Part shown: piece after piece, positions 18,413 through 29,511 of the stretch | Layout: every line of letters starts with the position of its first letter | Numbering within the stretch: the first letter of the stretch is position 1 | Notes under the pieces: model-generated | Seen by the model: only the letters and a program-made list of their open reading frames with translations | What the model was told of the DNA's origin: nothing | Database searches by the model: none | Translations under genes and position numbers: made by a program | Assembly: GCA_902520835.1 (NCBI GenBank) | Contig: CABYPD010000001.1 | Coordinates: 162,535 to 226,534 of the forward strand | Source: an uncultured Bacteroidota bacterium | Lineage (GTDB): Bacteria; Bacteroidota; Bacteroidia; Flavobacteriales; Flavobacteriaceae | DNA: 64,000 nt | Direction: 5' to 3'

Positions 18413-19751
18413 GTATTAATTTTTTTTTTAAAGTCTGACATATTTTTCCAATACTTCCAGCTCCCATTGTAATTATAATTTCAGAATTATCTTTATTGAT
18501 TAATTCTAATAATTCGTTTTCATTGGCTAATGATTTATTCTTATTTTTTATTTTGTTTAGTAAAAGTCTTGAAGTTATACCTTTAATAGGTTTTTCCCTA
18601 GCTGGATATATATCTAACAAAACCACTCTATCAAACTTTTCTAAACTTTGAGCAAACTCATCAATTAAATCTCTTGTTCTAGTAAATAAATGAGGTTGGA
18701 ATATCACAAATTTCTTAAGAGAAGGGTAAACATCATCTAAACAGTTAAAAACAGATTGAATCTCTTTTGGGTGATGAGCATAATCATCAATTAATATTTT
18801 TGGTTTAGTAAGCTCAAAAGAGAGTCTTCTTTTTACTCCTTTAAAGGTCTTTAGACTTTTCTTAATTAAATCAAATGAAATATTCATTTTTAAAGAAATA
18901 ATTATAGCAGCAAGAGCATTAATACAATTATATTTTCCTAACATATTAAACTGTATATTATTGTACTTAATATCGTTTGTTACTATATCAAAGATTGACT
19001 GACCAGCCTTAGTTCTAAAGTTTTTAATAATAAAATTTGAATCATTCTTAAATCCATAATTAATTGATTCAAAATCTAATTCATCATTAGAAATTAATAT
19101 GCCTTCATCACGCAGATTTTTAGAAAATTGAACAAATGATGTTTTTAAATCATTATAATCCTTGTAAATATCAAAGTGATCACCATCAATATTATTAATA
19201 CAAATAATATTAGGTTTTAATTTTAAAAATGTTCTATCATATTCATCAGCTTCAACAATAAAAATTTCATCTCCAATACATTTTAGATTTGAGTTATTTT
19301 CATTTAAAATTCCACCTATGAAAGCAGTATAATTTAGATTGGAAATACTTAATATGTGAGATAAAATAGCAGTTATAGTTGTTTTACCATGTGTGCCAGC
19401 AATCGCAATAGAAAAATTATTATTTACTATTGATGCTAGTAAGTCAGATCTTTTAATAATTCTAAAATGTAAATCTTTAAAAAATTTAAAAAGTATATTA
19501 TCATGTGAAATTGCAGGAGTGTAAATTACTAAGGTTTTTGTTGGATCTTTAAAACTTTTATTAATATTATTTATATCAAAATCATATAAAATATCAATAC
19601 CTATTTTTTCTAAATTACAGGTCAATTCTGTTTTTTCTCTATCATATCCAGCAATATTTTTATTCTTGATAGCTAAATACTTAGCTAAGGATGACATTCC
19701 AATTCCTCCTGCACCTATGAAAAAATAATATTTGTAATCTTGGTAATTCAT
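18402..19751 (-). CDS. murC: UDP-N-acetylmuramate--L-alanine ligase
   Basis: A 449-residue Mur ligase that adds L-Ala to UDP-MurNAc, the first step of stem peptide assembly. The N-terminal Rossmann domain has FIGAGGIGMSSLAKYL, the ATP loop is GTHGKTTITAILS (about 120-132), EADEYDRTFL and NIDGDHFDIY carry catalytic residues, and the C-terminal domain has DDYAHHPKEI and FQPHLFTRTRDL. These are specific MurC motifs. It overlaps murG by 4 bp and ftsQ by 11 bp. Confidence 0.96.
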   Translation of the reverse strand: MNYQDYKYYFFIGAGGIGMSSLAKYLAIKNKNIAGYDREKTELTCNLEKIGIDILYDFDINNINKSFKDPTKTLVIYTPAISHDNILFKFFKDLHFRIIKRSDLLASIVNNNFSIAIAGTHGKTTITAILSHILSISNLNYTAFIGGILNENNSNLKCIGDEIFIVEADEYDRTFLKLKPNIICINNIDGDHFDIYKDYNDLKTSFVQFSKNLRDEGILISNDELDFESINYGFKNDSNFIIKNFRTKAGQSIFDIVTNDIKYNNIQFNMLGKYNCINALAAIIISLKMNISFDLIKKSLKTFKGVKRRLSFELTKPKILIDDYAHHPKEIQSVFNCLDDVYPSLKKFVIFQPHLFTRTRDLIDEFAQSLEKFDRVVLLDIYPAREKPIKGITSRLLLNKIKNKNKSLANENELLELINKDNSEIIITMGAGSIGKICQTLKKKLILEN

Positions 19752-20848
19752 TTAATATATTTTTCAATTTCATCAACTATTAACTTTGTAGACTTTAAAG
19801 TTGAAAGTGATTTTAGATTATTAGCTAATTGATTTCTGTATTTATCACTAATAAAAATTTTATTTATTACATTCTTTAGTTTATAATTAATCTCATCCTC
19901 ATGAATTAATTCTGCAGCTTCCAAATCATATAAATATTTTGCATTTTTTGTTTGGTGATCTTCTGCAACATTTGGTGATGGAATAAAAATAACAGGTTTA
20001 CCTACAAAGGATAATTCAGAAATAATAATAGCACCTGCTCTTGAAACAATCAAATCTGAGCAAGATATTACTGTTGGCATTTGATCTATAAAAGGTAAAA
20101 TAATTAAGTTTTTAGATTTATTATCTTTTATTTTTTTTTTATACCTGTCTCCACATTGAAGTATTACATTAAAATTATTTTTTTCAAAATAATCAATGTT
20201 ATCCATAACAAACTCATTCATAACTTCAGACCCCAAACTTCCACCAAGAAATAAAATTGTTTTATTGTTTTTATTAATACCATATGCTTTTATAAATTTT
20301 TCTATTTTAATATTATCAGCTTTACCAAATCTATTTCTAACAGGATTCCCATAATTCAAAATTTTTTCTTTTGGAAAGAATTTTTCCATTCTATCATAGG
20401 ATACAAAAATTTTATCAGCAAATTTCGATAATATTTTATTGGTAATGCCTGGGTAAGAGTTTTGCTCTTGAATAAAAATTGGAATTCTAAAAAGATTAGC
20501 AATAAATAAAGTTGGTCCGCTTGCAAATCCACCTGTTCCAATAACTACATTTGGTTTAAATGCATGTAAGATTTTAATTGATTGCAATAGACTAACGATT
20601 ACTTTTAATGGAAATAATAAATTTGAAAAAAAGTTTTTTCTATTAAAACCAGATATCCATAACCCCCTTATTTTATATCCGTTTTCCGGAATTTTTTTCA
20701 TTTCCATTCTAGAGCTTGAACCTGTAAATAATATTTTGGAACTTGAAAATCTTTCTTTAATTTCATCAGCTATTGCTATAGCAGGATATATATGTCCTCC
20801 TGTGCCTCCTCCCGAAATTAAAAACTTTTTATCCATTTTTTTTCTCAT
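19748..20848 (-). CDS. murG: UDP-GlcNAc:lipid I N-acetylglucosaminyltransferase
   Basis: A 366-residue GT28 glycosyltransferase that converts lipid I to lipid II on the inner face of the cytoplasmic membrane. Motifs: the glycine-rich loop SGGGTGGHIYPAIAIADE near the N-terminus, GTGGFASGPTLF, EQNSYPGITNKILSKFAD, LFLGGSLGSEVMNEF (second G loop) and SRAGAIIISELSFVGKPVIFIPSPNVAEDHQTKNAKYL (UDP-GlcNAc binding). The chosen start gives MRKKMDKKFLISGGG; the internal Met-5 is an equally good start. It overlaps ftsW by 20 bp if the longer form is used. Confidence 0.95.
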   Translation of the reverse strand: MRKKMDKKFLISGGGTGGHIYPAIAIADEIKERFSSSKILFTGSSSRMEMKKIPENGYKIRGLWISGFNRKNFFSNLLFPLKVIVSLLQSIKILHAFKPNVVIGTGGFASGPTLFIANLFRIPIFIQEQNSYPGITNKILSKFADKIFVSYDRMEKFFPKEKILNYGNPVRNRFGKADNIKIEKFIKAYGINKNNKTILFLGGSLGSEVMNEFVMDNIDYFEKNNFNVILQCGDRYKKKIKDNKSKNLIILPFIDQMPTVISCSDLIVSRAGAIIISELSFVGKPVIFIPSPNVAEDHQTKNAKYLYDLEAAELIHEDEINYKLKNVINKIFISDKYRNQLANNLKSLSTLKSTKLIVDEIEKYIK

Positions 20849-21992
20849 CGATTATATTTAATTCCAAATCACTATTTATTTTTTTTGCACTTACACTTAA
20901 TAATATTCCAAATGCTAAAAATGTTGTCCATATTGATGTGCCTCCCATACTAATTAATGGTAAAGGTTGGCCAGTAACAGGGATTAATTGAACAGCAACT
21001 CCCATGTTAATAAAAGCTTGAAATACCACTGGCAATCCGACAGATAATGCAATTAATTTTCCAAATATTGAGGTTGCTTTATATGAAATAATAATTATTC
21101 TAAATAATAATATTAAGTATAGAAAAAGGATTAATATTGCTATAACTAAACCATATTCTTCAGTAATTATTGAAAAAATAAAGTCTGAGGTACTTTGTGG
21201 AAGAATATATTTCATTGAGCTTTTTCCTGCTCCAACTCCAAATAAAGATCCATTTGCAATTGCTGCTTTTGCTCTATTTATTTGATAATTTGATTCTTCT
21301 GAAACAGGATTAATATAATTTTCAATCCTGCTAGTCCAAGTATCAATTCTGTTAGGTAGTAAATCTGGATAATTTTTTGCAAATAAAATAAATGTTGATG
21401 CTAAAATAATTCCAATAAATATTATTGAAGAAATATATTTAAATGGATATTGTCCCATAAATAATATTGTTAATACCATCAAAAATATCATAAGTGAAGT
21501 TGAAAAATTTGAAGGTAAGATTAATAATATCACCATTAGGATAGGAATCCATAATGGAAAAAATGAGGATCTAAGGTCTAACTTTTTATCGATATTCTTA
21601 GACAGAAAATTCGATATGTAAATCAATAAAAAAATAGCAGCTAATGAAGATGGCTGAAATGAAATTCCGATTAAAGGTATATTAATCCATCGACTTGCAT
21701 TTGCTCCTTCAATTTCATTTCCTTGAATTGCTGTAAATATTAATAATATAATAATTAAGGGTAAAATTAATTTAGATAAGCCTTTAAAGTACTTGTAATC
21801 GATTAAATGAGTAGTATACATTATCAATATTCCAACTATTATAATAGCTACATGTTTAAATAAATTTGAGAAAATAAAGTTTGTACCAAAATTTGAGGTT
21901 GCACTAAAAATTGGTAAAAAAGAAAAAAATGATAAAGCTAGGACTACATACCAAACAACCTTATCTCCCTTTAACTTTGAAATTAAACTCAT
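20829..21992 (-). CDS. ftsW: FtsW, SEDS family peptidoglycan polymerase
   Basis: A 387-residue SEDS protein with about 10 transmembrane segments. It polymerises glycan strands from lipid II together with FtsI at the septum. Family landmarks are ANASRWINIPLIGISFQPSSLA (loop before helix 4), the large loop GYPDLLPNRIDTW-like segment with NYQINRAKAAIANGSLFGVGAGKSSMKYILPQSTSDFIFSIITEEYG, and INMGVAVQLIPVTGQPLPLISMGGTS. RodA cannot be excluded on sequence alone, but placement between murD and murG in the dcw cluster makes FtsW the clear choice. It overlaps murD by 4 bp. Confidence 0.93.
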   Translation of the reverse strand: MSLISKLKGDKVVWYVVLALSFFSFLPIFSATSNFGTNFIFSNLFKHVAIIIVGILIMYTTHLIDYKYFKGLSKLILPLIIILLIFTAIQGNEIEGANASRWINIPLIGISFQPSSLAAIFLLIYISNFLSKNIDKKLDLRSSFFPLWIPILMVILLILPSNFSTSLMIFLMVLTILFMGQYPFKYISSIIFIGIILASTFILFAKNYPDLLPNRIDTWTSRIENYINPVSEESNYQINRAKAAIANGSLFGVGAGKSSMKYILPQSTSDFIFSIITEEYGLVIAILILFLYLILLFRIIIISYKATSIFGKLIALSVGLPVVFQAFINMGVAVQLIPVTGQPLPLISMGGTSIWTTFLAFGILLSVSAKKINSDLELNIIDEKKNG

Positions 21993-23341
21993 AATTTTCT
22001 TACTTCTTCTTTAAATTGATTTCCTCTATCCTCAAAATTTTTAAATAGATCAAAACTTGCACATGCTGGAGATAATAAAACAGTATCATTTTGTTTTGCA
22101 AACTCATATGCACTTTTTACAGCATCTTTCATATTGTTTGTGCTTACAATTAAGTCACAATGATTTGAGAAAAATTCTATAGGTTTTGAGTTGTCCTTAC
22201 CCAAACAAATAATCGCCTTAACTTTATTTTTAACAAAAGGAATCAAATCAGAATAATCATTTCCTTTATCAACTCCCCCAATTATCCATATAATCGGAGT
22301 TTTTACTGATTCCAATGCATAGTAAACAGCATTAACATTAGTAGCTTTAGAGTCATTAATATATTTAACCTTTTGGATGGTTAAAAAATGTTCTAAACGA
22401 TGTGGAATATTTTTAAATGATCTAAGACTATCTTTAATCGATTCATTTGAAATATTCAAAAGTTGCGCAACACAAATAGCTGCCATTGAGTTCTGAATAT
22501 TATGATTCCCTTGGATTGATAAATTATTTATATTCATCTTAAGATAATTATTATTGATTGTTGAGTTAATTTTATTTTCTTTAAGAAAAATCATGTCAGA
22601 TTTTTCGTTATTGATTTTATTCTTATTAATTATTATTAATTGAGATTTTATTTTTATATCCTTTAAAAAATTTATTGAGTTCTCACACTTTCCATTTAAA
22701 ATTAAAGTGTTATCCGACGTTTGATTTTTTGTAATTCTAAACTTTGAGCTGATGTAATTAGAAAATGAATAGTTATATCGATCTAAATGATCTTCAGAAA
22801 TATTAGTTATTATTGATATATCTGGTTTAAATTTTACAATATCATCTAATTGAAAACTACTAACTTCAAGAACATAATATTCAAACTGACCATCAGAAAT
22901 AGATTCTGAAAAGCTTATGCCCATATTTCCTGCAATTCCAACATTAAATCCTGAGCTCTTTAAAATATGATATATTAAATAACTTGTTGTTGTCTTACCG
23001 TTAGATCCTGTAACTGCAATTAAAAATGAATTGGTATATCTACTTGCAAATTCAATTTCAGAAATTATATTTTTTTTATCGAATAAAGGCATATTTTCAA
23101 TAATCTTATTTGAGGAAATACCAGGACTAATTACAATTTCTTTTGAACTTGAAATTTTATCCCAGTTATGGCCATTTTCCTCAAATTTTATATTGTTTTT
23201 TAACAAAAATTCTTTTACATCATCAGAAATCACAGAATGATCAGATAGATAAACAGAGATATTTTTTTTTATAGCAAGTTTAACAGCACCCATTCCACTC
23301 AATCCAGAACCTAATATTGTTGTCATTTGTTTTTTTATCAT
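21989..23341 (-). CDS. murD: UDP-N-acetylmuramoyl-L-alanine--D-glutamate ligase
   Basis: A 450-residue Mur ligase adding D-Glu, the second stem residue. The N-terminus has [15 protein letters not shown], the ATP loop is [15 protein letters not shown] (about 113-127), then [34 protein letters not shown] and [16 protein letters not shown] (DSKATN is diagnostic of MurD), and [12 protein letters not shown] near the C-terminus with [19 protein letters not shown]. All key residues are present. It overlaps mraY by 4 bp and ftsW by 4 bp. Confidence 0.96.
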   Translation of the reverse strand: MIKKQMTTILGSGLSGMGAVKLAIKKNISVYLSDHSVISDDVKEFLLKNNIKFEENGHNWDKISSSKEIVISPGISSNKIIENMPLFDKKNIISEIEFASRYTNSFLIAVTGSNGKTTTSYLIYHILKSSGFNVGIAGNMGISFSESISDGQFEYYVLEVSSFQLDDIVKFKPDISIITNISEDHLDRYNYSFSNYISSKFRITKNQTSDNTLILNGKCENSINFLKDIKIKSQLIIINKNKINNEKSDMIFLKENKINSTINNNYLKMNINNLSIQGNHNIQNSMAAICVAQLLNISNESIKDSLRSFKNIPHRLEHFLTIQKVKYINDSKATNVNAVYYALESVKTPIIWIIGGVDKGNDYSDLIPFVKNKVKAIICLGKDNSKPIEFFSNHCDLIVSTNNMKDAVKSAYEFAKQNDTVLLSPACASFDLFKNFEDRGNQFKEEVRKL

Positions 23342-24546
23342 CTTACTTTTAATGTTATTAATGATAAAATTGCCAGCATTATACAGACAATCCAGAATCT
23401 TGCTACTATTTTACTTTCACTGTATCCTTTCTTTTGAAAATGATGATGAATTGGTGTCATGAGAAAGATCCGCTTTCCTACACCAAATTTCTTTTTAGAA
23501 TATTTAAAATAACTTACCTGAACAATTACAGATAAAGTTTCAACTAAGAAAACTCCACATAAAATCGGCAGTAGTAATTCCTTTCTAACTAAAATTGCTA
23601 TTATTGCAATCAAACCACCTACAGTTAGACTTCCTGTATCACCCATAAAAACTTGGGCAGGATATGTATTATACCATAGAAACCCTATCAAACCTCCAAG
23701 CATTGCTGCAACAAAAACTACTATTTCTCCTATTCCGGGCAAATACATTATGTTTAAGTAATCAGAAAAAATTATATTTCCAGAAATCCACGCAAAAATT
23801 CCAAGTGTAAAAATTATTATTGAGGAGGAACCAGCTGCTAATCCATCTAAACCGTCAGTCAAATTTGCTCCATTTGAAACTGACACTATTACAAGGGTAA
23901 TTATAACTATGTAGAATATCCAATTAAAATTTGTTGATTTAATTCCAAATATCTCTTCATAATCTAATTCGTTATCTTTTAAAAAAGGAATTGTAGTTTT
24001 TAATGATCCAGTCTTGGAGCTAAGACTATGCTCATCAACTAAATTTATTTGATTTTTTTCATAAATATTTTGTGTTTTTATTTCAGGATTAAAGTAAACT
24101 GTGAAACCAATATAAAGACCAAGAATTACCTGGCCAATAATTTTAAATGAGCCTTTTAAACCTTTTTTGTTTTTTCTAAAAACTTTGATATAGTCATCAA
24201 TAAAACCAATAACACCTAGCCAAAAAGTTGAGATTAATAAGATTATTATATAAATGTTTTTAAAATCAGCGAATAATATAATTGGAATTATTGTTGAAAT
24301 AATTATAATTATTCCACCCATGGTTGGGGTTCCTTTTTTTAAGTTCTCACCCGGTAAATCTAACTCTCTTATATTTTCACCAATTTGCTTAAATGATAAA
24401 TAATTGATTATTCTTTTTCCGAAAACCGTTGAAATAAATAAAGCTAGTATAAAAGTAATTCCTGCCCTGAATGACAGATACTGAAAAAGACTAGCTCCAG
24501 CAAACTGATAATTTTTTTCAAGAAAATCGAACAAATAATAAAACAT
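23338..24546 (-). CDS. mraY: Phospho-N-acetylmuramoyl-pentapeptide transferase
   Basis: A 402-residue integral membrane enzyme that transfers phospho-MurNAc-pentapeptide to undecaprenyl phosphate, giving lipid I. About 10 transmembrane segments. Catalytic motifs: [17 protein letters not shown] (DD), [25 protein letters not shown] and [14 protein letters not shown] (HHH). TPTMGG near residue 75 is also typical. An insert of about 60 residues (roughly 150-205, with [19 protein letters not shown]) makes it longer than the E. coli enzyme (360), as in other Bacteroidota. It overlaps murE by 1 bp and murD by 4 bp. Confidence 0.96.
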   Translation of the reverse strand: MFYYLFDFLEKNYQFAGASLFQYLSFRAGITFILALFISTVFGKRIINYLSFKQIGENIRELDLPGENLKKGTPTMGGIIIIISTIIPIILFADFKNIYIIILLISTFWLGVIGFIDDYIKVFRKNKKGLKGSFKIIGQVILGLYIGFTVYFNPEIKTQNIYEKNQINLVDEHSLSSKTGSLKTTIPFLKDNELDYEEIFGIKSTNFNWIFYIVIITLVIVSVSNGANLTDGLDGLAAGSSSIIIFTLGIFAWISGNIIFSDYLNIMYLPGIGEIVVFVAAMLGGLIGFLWYNTYPAQVFMGDTGSLTVGGLIAIIAILVRKELLLPILCGVFLVETLSVIVQVSYFKYSKKKFGVGKRIFLMTPIHHHFQKKGYSESKIVARFWIVCIMLAILSLITLKVR

Positions 24547-26000
24547 TATATAGCTATTTTTAAATAATTATTAAGTACCTCACTGTCGCTGAATTCAATT
24601 TTCTTATCACCAATAATTTGATATTTTTCATGACCTTTTCCCAGAACTAATAGAATATCATTAACCTTAGATTTAGATACAGCATATTTTATAGCATCTT
24701 TCCTGTCAATTATAGTTTTCACTTTTTTTATTTTTTTATTAACGACACCCATCTTCATATCATCTATAATTTGATTTGGATCTTCATTTCTAGGGTTATC
24801 AGATGTAAAAATTGTTAAATCACTTAACTCAGATGAAACATAGCCCATCTTATTTCTTTTTTCTTTGTCTCTTCCTCCTCCACATCCAACTACAGTTATT
24901 ATTATTCCATCACTTTTTACATAATCTTTAACTGATACTAAAACTTTCTCTATAGCATCAGGTGTATGAGCAAAATCAACTATTGCAGTAATTCCATTCT
25001 TTACAATAACTTGAAATCGACCTTCAACAGGTTTTATCTTACTTAATAATTCAATTGATTTATTTTGATCTAATCCTAATATGTCACAGACTGCATATAC
25101 TGCGACTAGATTATATGCATTAAATTTTCCTGTAATTTGAGTATGAATTAATTTATTATTCAATTGAATAATTAATCCCTCAATGTTATTTTCAATAATT
25201 TTTATGTTGTAATCTGAAAGTTTTTTTAGAGAATATGTTTTAATTTTTGATTTAGTATTTTGAACCATTACACTACTATTTTTATCATCAATATTGACTA
25301 AAGAATATGAATCTTTAGAAAGTGAATCAAAAAATTTCTTCTTTGTATATATATAATTTTTAAAAGTTTTATGATAATTAAGATGATCATGAGAAATATT
25401 AGTGTAAACTCCTATGTCATAATTTAAATTTGAAATTCTTTCTTGATCAATAGAATGTGAGGAAACCTCCATGAAACAATACTCGACATTAGAATTAACC
25501 ATTTCACTCAAATAAAAATTTAATTTATATGAGTCAGGTGTTGTTAAATTGGTTTTAAACTCTTTACCATCAATTAAAATTTTATTAGTTGACAATAATC
25601 CAACCTTATATCCATACAAATTGAAAATTTTATATAGAAGAGTAGCTGTAGTTGTTTTTCCGTTTGTTCCTGTAATTCCAATTAAGTACATTTTTTTGCT
25701 CGGATTTTTAAAATAATTTGAGCAAATTTTGGAGTAAACCTGTCTAGTATTATTAACAACAACGTATGTTATATCTTCACGAATTACATCTGGAATTTTT
25801 TCACAAATAATACTTTTTGAACCATTTTCAATAGCATCATTTATAAAAATATGACCATCAATTGTATTTCCATCGATTGCTATGAATAAATCATTTAATT
25901 TTATTTCTCTTGAATTATTCTTGACATCATTTATAATTCGATCTTTTACACCAAAAAATTTTACAACCTCAATATTTCTTAAGAGTTCTTTAAGTTCCAT
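24546..26000 (-). CDS. murE: UDP-MurNAc-tripeptide synthetase, meso-diaminopimelate type
   Basis: A 484-residue Mur ligase adding the third stem residue. ATP loop [17 protein letters not shown] (about 107-122), [50 protein letters not shown] and [11 protein letters not shown] are seen. The specificity motif is DNPRNEDP, which marks meso-diaminopimelate rather than lysine enzymes, so the cell wall is of the DAP type. It overlaps the ftsI end by 11 bp and mraY by 1 bp. Confidence 0.96.
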   Translation of the reverse strand: MELKELLRNIEVVKFFGVKDRIINDVKNNSREIKLNDLFIAIDGNTIDGHIFINDAIENGSKSIICEKIPDVIREDITYVVVNNTRQVYSKICSNYFKNPSKKMYLIGITGTNGKTTTATLLYKIFNLYGYKVGLLSTNKILIDGKEFKTNLTTPDSYKLNFYLSEMVNSNVEYCFMEVSSHSIDQERISNLNYDIGVYTNISHDHLNYHKTFKNYIYTKKKFFDSLSKDSYSLVNIDDKNSSVMVQNTKSKIKTYSLKKLSDYNIKIIENNIEGLIIQLNNKLIHTQITGKFNAYNLVAVYAVCDILGLDQNKSIELLSKIKPVEGRFQVIVKNGITAIVDFAHTPDAIEKVLVSVKDYVKSDGIIITVVGCGGGRDKEKRNKMGYVSSELSDLTIFTSDNPRNEDPNQIIDDMKMGVVNKKIKKVKTIIDRKDAIKYAVSKSKVNDILLVLGKGHEKYQIIGDKKIEFSDSEVLNNYLKIAI

Positions 26001-27834
26001 TACTTACAATTTTATTAAGGTTAGATCTATTTTTAATTTGAATTTTTGAAAGCTTTATATTTTCATTAAGCTCATGTAAATTATATTTTTCAACTTTTGG
26101 ATATTTTGAAAATATTTTTTCAGCTATTCTTTTAAATACAGGTGCTGCCACTGTGTTACCATAATAGCCTTTAGTTTTATTAGGCTTATTTATAACTATT
26201 ATGCAAGAATATTTCGGTTCATCTGATGGAAAATATCCAACAAAACTTGAAATATAATTTATACTATCTTTTGCATAATCAACCTGTGCAGTTCCTGTTT
26301 TACCAGACAACTTTAAGTGCTTAGATTTTATGTTCTTTGCTGTTCCATTTTCATGATGTACTACATCATAGAGCATCTTCTTTAATACTTTGTTTGTATT
26401 AATTGAAAAAATAGATTTGTTCAAAATTTGTTTTGGATATATTTTATTATCATTAGTTCCAAACTTTCTTGTACTGTGAATAAATTTTGGCTTAACAACT
26501 TCTCCTTCATTAGCGATGGCATTATAAAATGTTAAAATCTGTAGTGGAGTCATATTTACACCATAACCATATGTCATCCATGGTAATGATAAACCATTCC
26601 AGTTATCATCATTAGGATGAGGAATCTTTGGCTTAGGTTCACCTTTAATTGAGCTTATTACTGGATTAGCAATACCAAAATTGTAAAGACGATCTACAAA
26701 TTTTTTTGAATTTTTATTATATACAGAGTCAATAATTTTAACAACTCCCGTATTAGATGATAACCTGATAGCGTCCATAATATTTATCTTTCCATATCCA
26801 CCTTTTCTACTATCTCTAACTTTAAACCCATAAAAATCAAGTATTCCTCCAGATGTATCAACTTTTTGTAAAGTGTCAATCACTTGATCCTCTAGAGCTG
26901 CGGCGATAGCTATTAATTTAAAGGTAGAACCTGGTTCAATTCCCTCACCAATTGCATAATTTAATTTTTCATAATACTTACCATTTTCAGTTAATCCAAA
27001 ATTTGATATTGCTTTAATATCACCAGTTTGAACTTCCATTACTATAGCTGATGAATGATGAGCATCATATTTTTCTGTTTGCTCAAGTAAATAGTCATGA
27101 ACAATATCTTGAATTTCACTGTCTATGGTAGTTATGATATCTAATCCATTGATCGGTTCCTTTTTTAATTCATTATCTAAAGTTTTCCATTGACCATTTG
27201 AAATTTTTCTTTTTAACATATAGCCATCTTGACCTCTTAGGTATTTTCCAAAAGCATGTTCTAAACCAACTCCTCTATAATTACCATTTTCGTCAATTCT
27301 TTCATATCCAATAGTTCTTTCAGCTACTTTTCCTAACGGAAATTCTCTTTTAATTTTCTTTTCTACTATTAGTCCGCCCTTTATAGATCCATGTTTAAAA
27401 ATTGGAAAACTCTTAACTCTATCAACATCTTCCTTACCTATATTTTTAATTATTGAGTAATATCTATTTCCGCTATTTCTTGCACTGATTAATGAATTGT
27501 GAACTATATTTTGATCTACTGATATTAATTCTGCTATTTTTTTAGAAAGATTATAAACTTCACTATCAAAAAGTTTTTTCTTTACAGTTTTTGAATCAAA
27601 ATAAACATCATACATTGTTGTCGATGTAGCAAGTAAACTCCCGTCGAATGAATATATGTTTCCTCTTTGGGGATTTACCGTTGAATATTTTAATGTTTTG
27701 TCTTCTGCTAATTGTCGATATTTATCACCGTCAACAAACTGTATGTGGAATAACTTATAACCAATAAATAAACCAAACAATAAAAAAACTGTTGCAAATC
27801 CATAAAGTTTCAATACAAATTGATTATTGTTCAT
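25990..27834 (-). CDS. ftsI: FtsI, septal penicillin-binding protein (class B transpeptidase)
   Basis: A 614-residue class B PBP that cross-links septal peptidoglycan as partner of FtsW. One N-terminal transmembrane segment (about 10-30), a dimerisation/pedestal domain (about 45-215, with RGNIYSFDGSLLATS and GYERIDENGNYRGVGLEHAF) and the transpeptidase domain with the three active-site motifs: SxxK in EPGSTFKLIAIAAAL, SxN in LSSNTGVVKI and KTG in LSGKTGTAQVDY. Many flavobacterial homologues carry a C-terminal PASTA domain; here the protein ends about 35 residues after the transpeptidase domain and I see none. It overlaps ftsL by 4 bp. Confidence 0.95.
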   Translation of the reverse strand: MNNNQFVLKLYGFATVFLLFGLFIGYKLFHIQFVDGDKYRQLAEDKTLKYSTVNPQRGNIYSFDGSLLATSTTMYDVYFDSKTVKKKLFDSEVYNLSKKIAELISVDQNIVHNSLISARNSGNRYYSIIKNIGKEDVDRVKSFPIFKHGSIKGGLIVEKKIKREFPLGKVAERTIGYERIDENGNYRGVGLEHAFGKYLRGQDGYMLKRKISNGQWKTLDNELKKEPINGLDIITTIDSEIQDIVHDYLLEQTEKYDAHHSSAIVMEVQTGDIKAISNFGLTENGKYYEKLNYAIGEGIEPGSTFKLIAIAAALEDQVIDTLQKVDTSGGILDFYGFKVRDSRKGGYGKINIMDAIRLSSNTGVVKIIDSVYNKNSKKFVDRLYNFGIANPVISSIKGEPKPKIPHPNDDNWNGLSLPWMTYGYGVNMTPLQILTFYNAIANEGEVVKPKFIHSTRKFGTNDNKIYPKQILNKSIFSINTNKVLKKMLYDVVHHENGTAKNIKSKHLKLSGKTGTAQVDYAKDSINYISSFVGYFPSDEPKYSCIIVINKPNKTKGYYGNTVAAPVFKRIAEKIFSKYPKVEKYNLHELNENIKLSKIQIKNRSNLNKIVSNGT

Positions 27835-28148
27835 TTAATACTGGATATTATTATTTTATTTGGCGGACTCAATGAAGGTTTTATCTCTCGATCTATTAGT
27901 TTTTTTCTTACTGTTGACTCCACTCTTAAATTCATAAGTTTTTTTCTTAATTCAATAAAGTTGGATTCAGCAACAGAAACTTCAGTGTTTAAGTGACTAA
28001 TTTTATAAACTTTACTATCAACACTGTGGGAAGAGTATATTAATAGAAAAGCAAGAGAAAAAATAAAAAATATAAAACGGATATTGTCAATATTAATTTT
28101 TTCAATTAAGAATTTTCCTAGCAGTATATCAATAATTTTATTTTTCAT
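27831..28148 (-). CDS. ftsL: FtsL-like bitopic division protein
   Basis: A 105-residue protein with a short cytoplasmic N-terminus, one transmembrane segment (about 22-42, DNIRFIFFIFSLAFLLIYSS) and a periplasmic part likely to form a coiled coil (about 50-95). FtsL families are poorly conserved, so the name rests on topology, size and position between rsmH and ftsI, overlapping both by 4 bp. FtsL acts with FtsQ and FtsB to activate FtsWI; no ftsB gene is seen in the window. Confidence 0.75.
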   Translation of the reverse strand: MKNKIIDILLGKFLIEKINIDNIRFIFFIFSLAFLLIYSSHSVDSKVYKISHLNTEVSVAESNFIELRKKLMNLRVESTVRKKLIDREIKPSLSPPNKIIISSIK

Positions 28149-29050
28149 AGTTTAACGGCTGTTCTCAGCTTAGCACTTCTTGCTCTTGGATTATTTTTTA
28201 TTTCTAATTCAGATGGTTTAATAAAATTGTATTTTGGTTTAATTGACAAAATTTTATTTCCAAAATCATCCTTAACTGGTTCATTCTCAAAACAATTATT
28301 TTTAAAAAATCTTTTAACTAGCCTATCTTCAACTGAATGGTATGTGATTATTGAAACTAATCCATTTTGGTTTAATAAATTTGGAAGTTGATTTAGTAGC
28401 TTTTTTAGGTTTTTTATCTCTTGATTAACCTCTATTCTTATAGCTTGATACACTCTAGCTAAAAATTTATTTTCATATCCAGGATTTATAAATTCGGAAA
28501 GTGTTTCGTTTAAATTATTAGAAGATTTTATTTTTTTAGTCTTTCTTTTTTCAACTATACTTTTTGCAATTTTTCTAGAATTTGTTAAATCAGAATAATT
28601 AAAAAATAAATTTGCAAGATCGGCTTCACTATAGTTATTTAAAATCTCCATTGCATCAATGCTTGATTCTTGATTCATTCTCATGTCAAGGATTGAATCA
28701 TTTTCATAGCTAAATCCTCTGTCGATTGAATCAAACTGAAAAGAACTTACACCCAGATCTGCAAGAATACCATCAACTTTTGATATTTTTAAATATTTCA
28801 AATTTTGTTCTAGATAAATGAAATTCTGCTTTAATAACATAACTCTATTGTCATCAATTTTATTTTTTATAGCACTTTTATCCTGATCAAATGCTATTAA
28901 TCTTCCATCATCATTTATTCTTTTTAAAATTTCTTTAGAATGACCTCCTCCTCCAAAGGTTAAATCAACATAAATCCCATTTTCTTTTATTTCAAGACTA
29001 TCAATCGCCTCTGACAACATAACAGGTTTATGAAACATTATTGTCATCAT
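28145..29050 (-). CDS. rsmH: 16S rRNA (cytosine-1402-N4)-methyltransferase
   Basis: A 301-residue SAM-dependent methyltransferase (formerly MraW) acting on C1402 in the decoding centre. Motifs: FHKPVMLSEAIDSL, YVDLTFGGGGHSKEIL (SAM loop), AFDQDKSAI, VDGILADLGVSSFQFD, RGFSYENDSILDMRMNQ, RVYQAIRIEVNQEI, and ITYHSVEDRLVKRFFK, ending with NPRARSAKLRTA. All are family-specific. The longest start gives MMTIMF and overlaps mraZ by 23 bp; starting at the internal Met-5 would shrink the overlap to 11 bp and is equally plausible. Confidence 0.95.
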   Translation of the reverse strand: MMTIMFHKPVMLSEAIDSLEIKENGIYVDLTFGGGGHSKEILKRINDDGRLIAFDQDKSAIKNKIDDNRVMLLKQNFIYLEQNLKYLKISKVDGILADLGVSSFQFDSIDRGFSYENDSILDMRMNQESSIDAMEILNNYSEADLANLFFNYSDLTNSRKIAKSIVEKRKTKKIKSSNNLNETLSEFINPGYENKFLARVYQAIRIEVNQEIKNLKKLLNQLPNLLNQNGLVSIITYHSVEDRLVKRFFKNNCFENEPVKDDFGNKILSIKPKYNFIKPSELEIKNNPRARSAKLRTAVKL

Positions 29051-29492
29051 TACCCATTACTTCCTCCGTTAATTTTGCAAAGTCAACATTTGAATCATTA
29101 ATCGCATTTTCATACATTTCCTTATCCCATATTTCAATGATATTTAAAGCTGTTGACATTACAATATTTTTTTTAAGTTGCGAGAAATTGATTAAATCTT
29201 TTGGAATTAATATTCTTCCAGCATTATCTAATTCAATATGCTTTAGTCCAGCAGTATACCTTCTAATAAAATCATTATTTTTCTTTGTGAAACGATTTAG
29301 TTTATTTACTCCCAGCATTGTTTCATCCCACTCATTAACAGGAAAGAGTTCTAAACATTTTTGGAATACAGATCTTTTAAGAATAAAACCTTTAGAAAGT
29401 TTTTTTTCTAACTGTTTTTTAAAGGATGAAGGAAACATAATTCTCCCCTTATTATCAATCTTGCATTCATATGTGCCTATAAGATTATACAT
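29028..29492 (-). CDS. mraZ: MraZ, transcriptional regulator of the dcw cluster
   Basis: A 154-residue MraZ made of two AbrB-like swapped-hairpin repeats, each with the conserved DxxxR loop: CKIDNKGRIMFPSSF (about 10-24) and ELDNAGRILIPKDL in the second half. MraZ forms ring-shaped oligomers that bind tandem repeats upstream of its own gene. Here three tandem repeats lie 35-60 bp before the start (separate entry), so autoregulation is likely. It is the first gene of the dcw cluster and overlaps rsmH. Confidence 0.95.
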   Translation of the reverse strand: MYNLIGTYECKIDNKGRIMFPSSFKKQLEKKLSKGFILKRSVFQKCLELFPVNEWDETMLGVNKLNRFTKKNNDFIRRYTAGLKHIELDNAGRILIPKDLINFSQLKKNIVMSTALNIIEIWDKEMYENAINDSNVDFAKLTEEVMGNDDNNVS

Positions 29493-29511
29493 ATCAGATT
29501 AGCGTTACTAT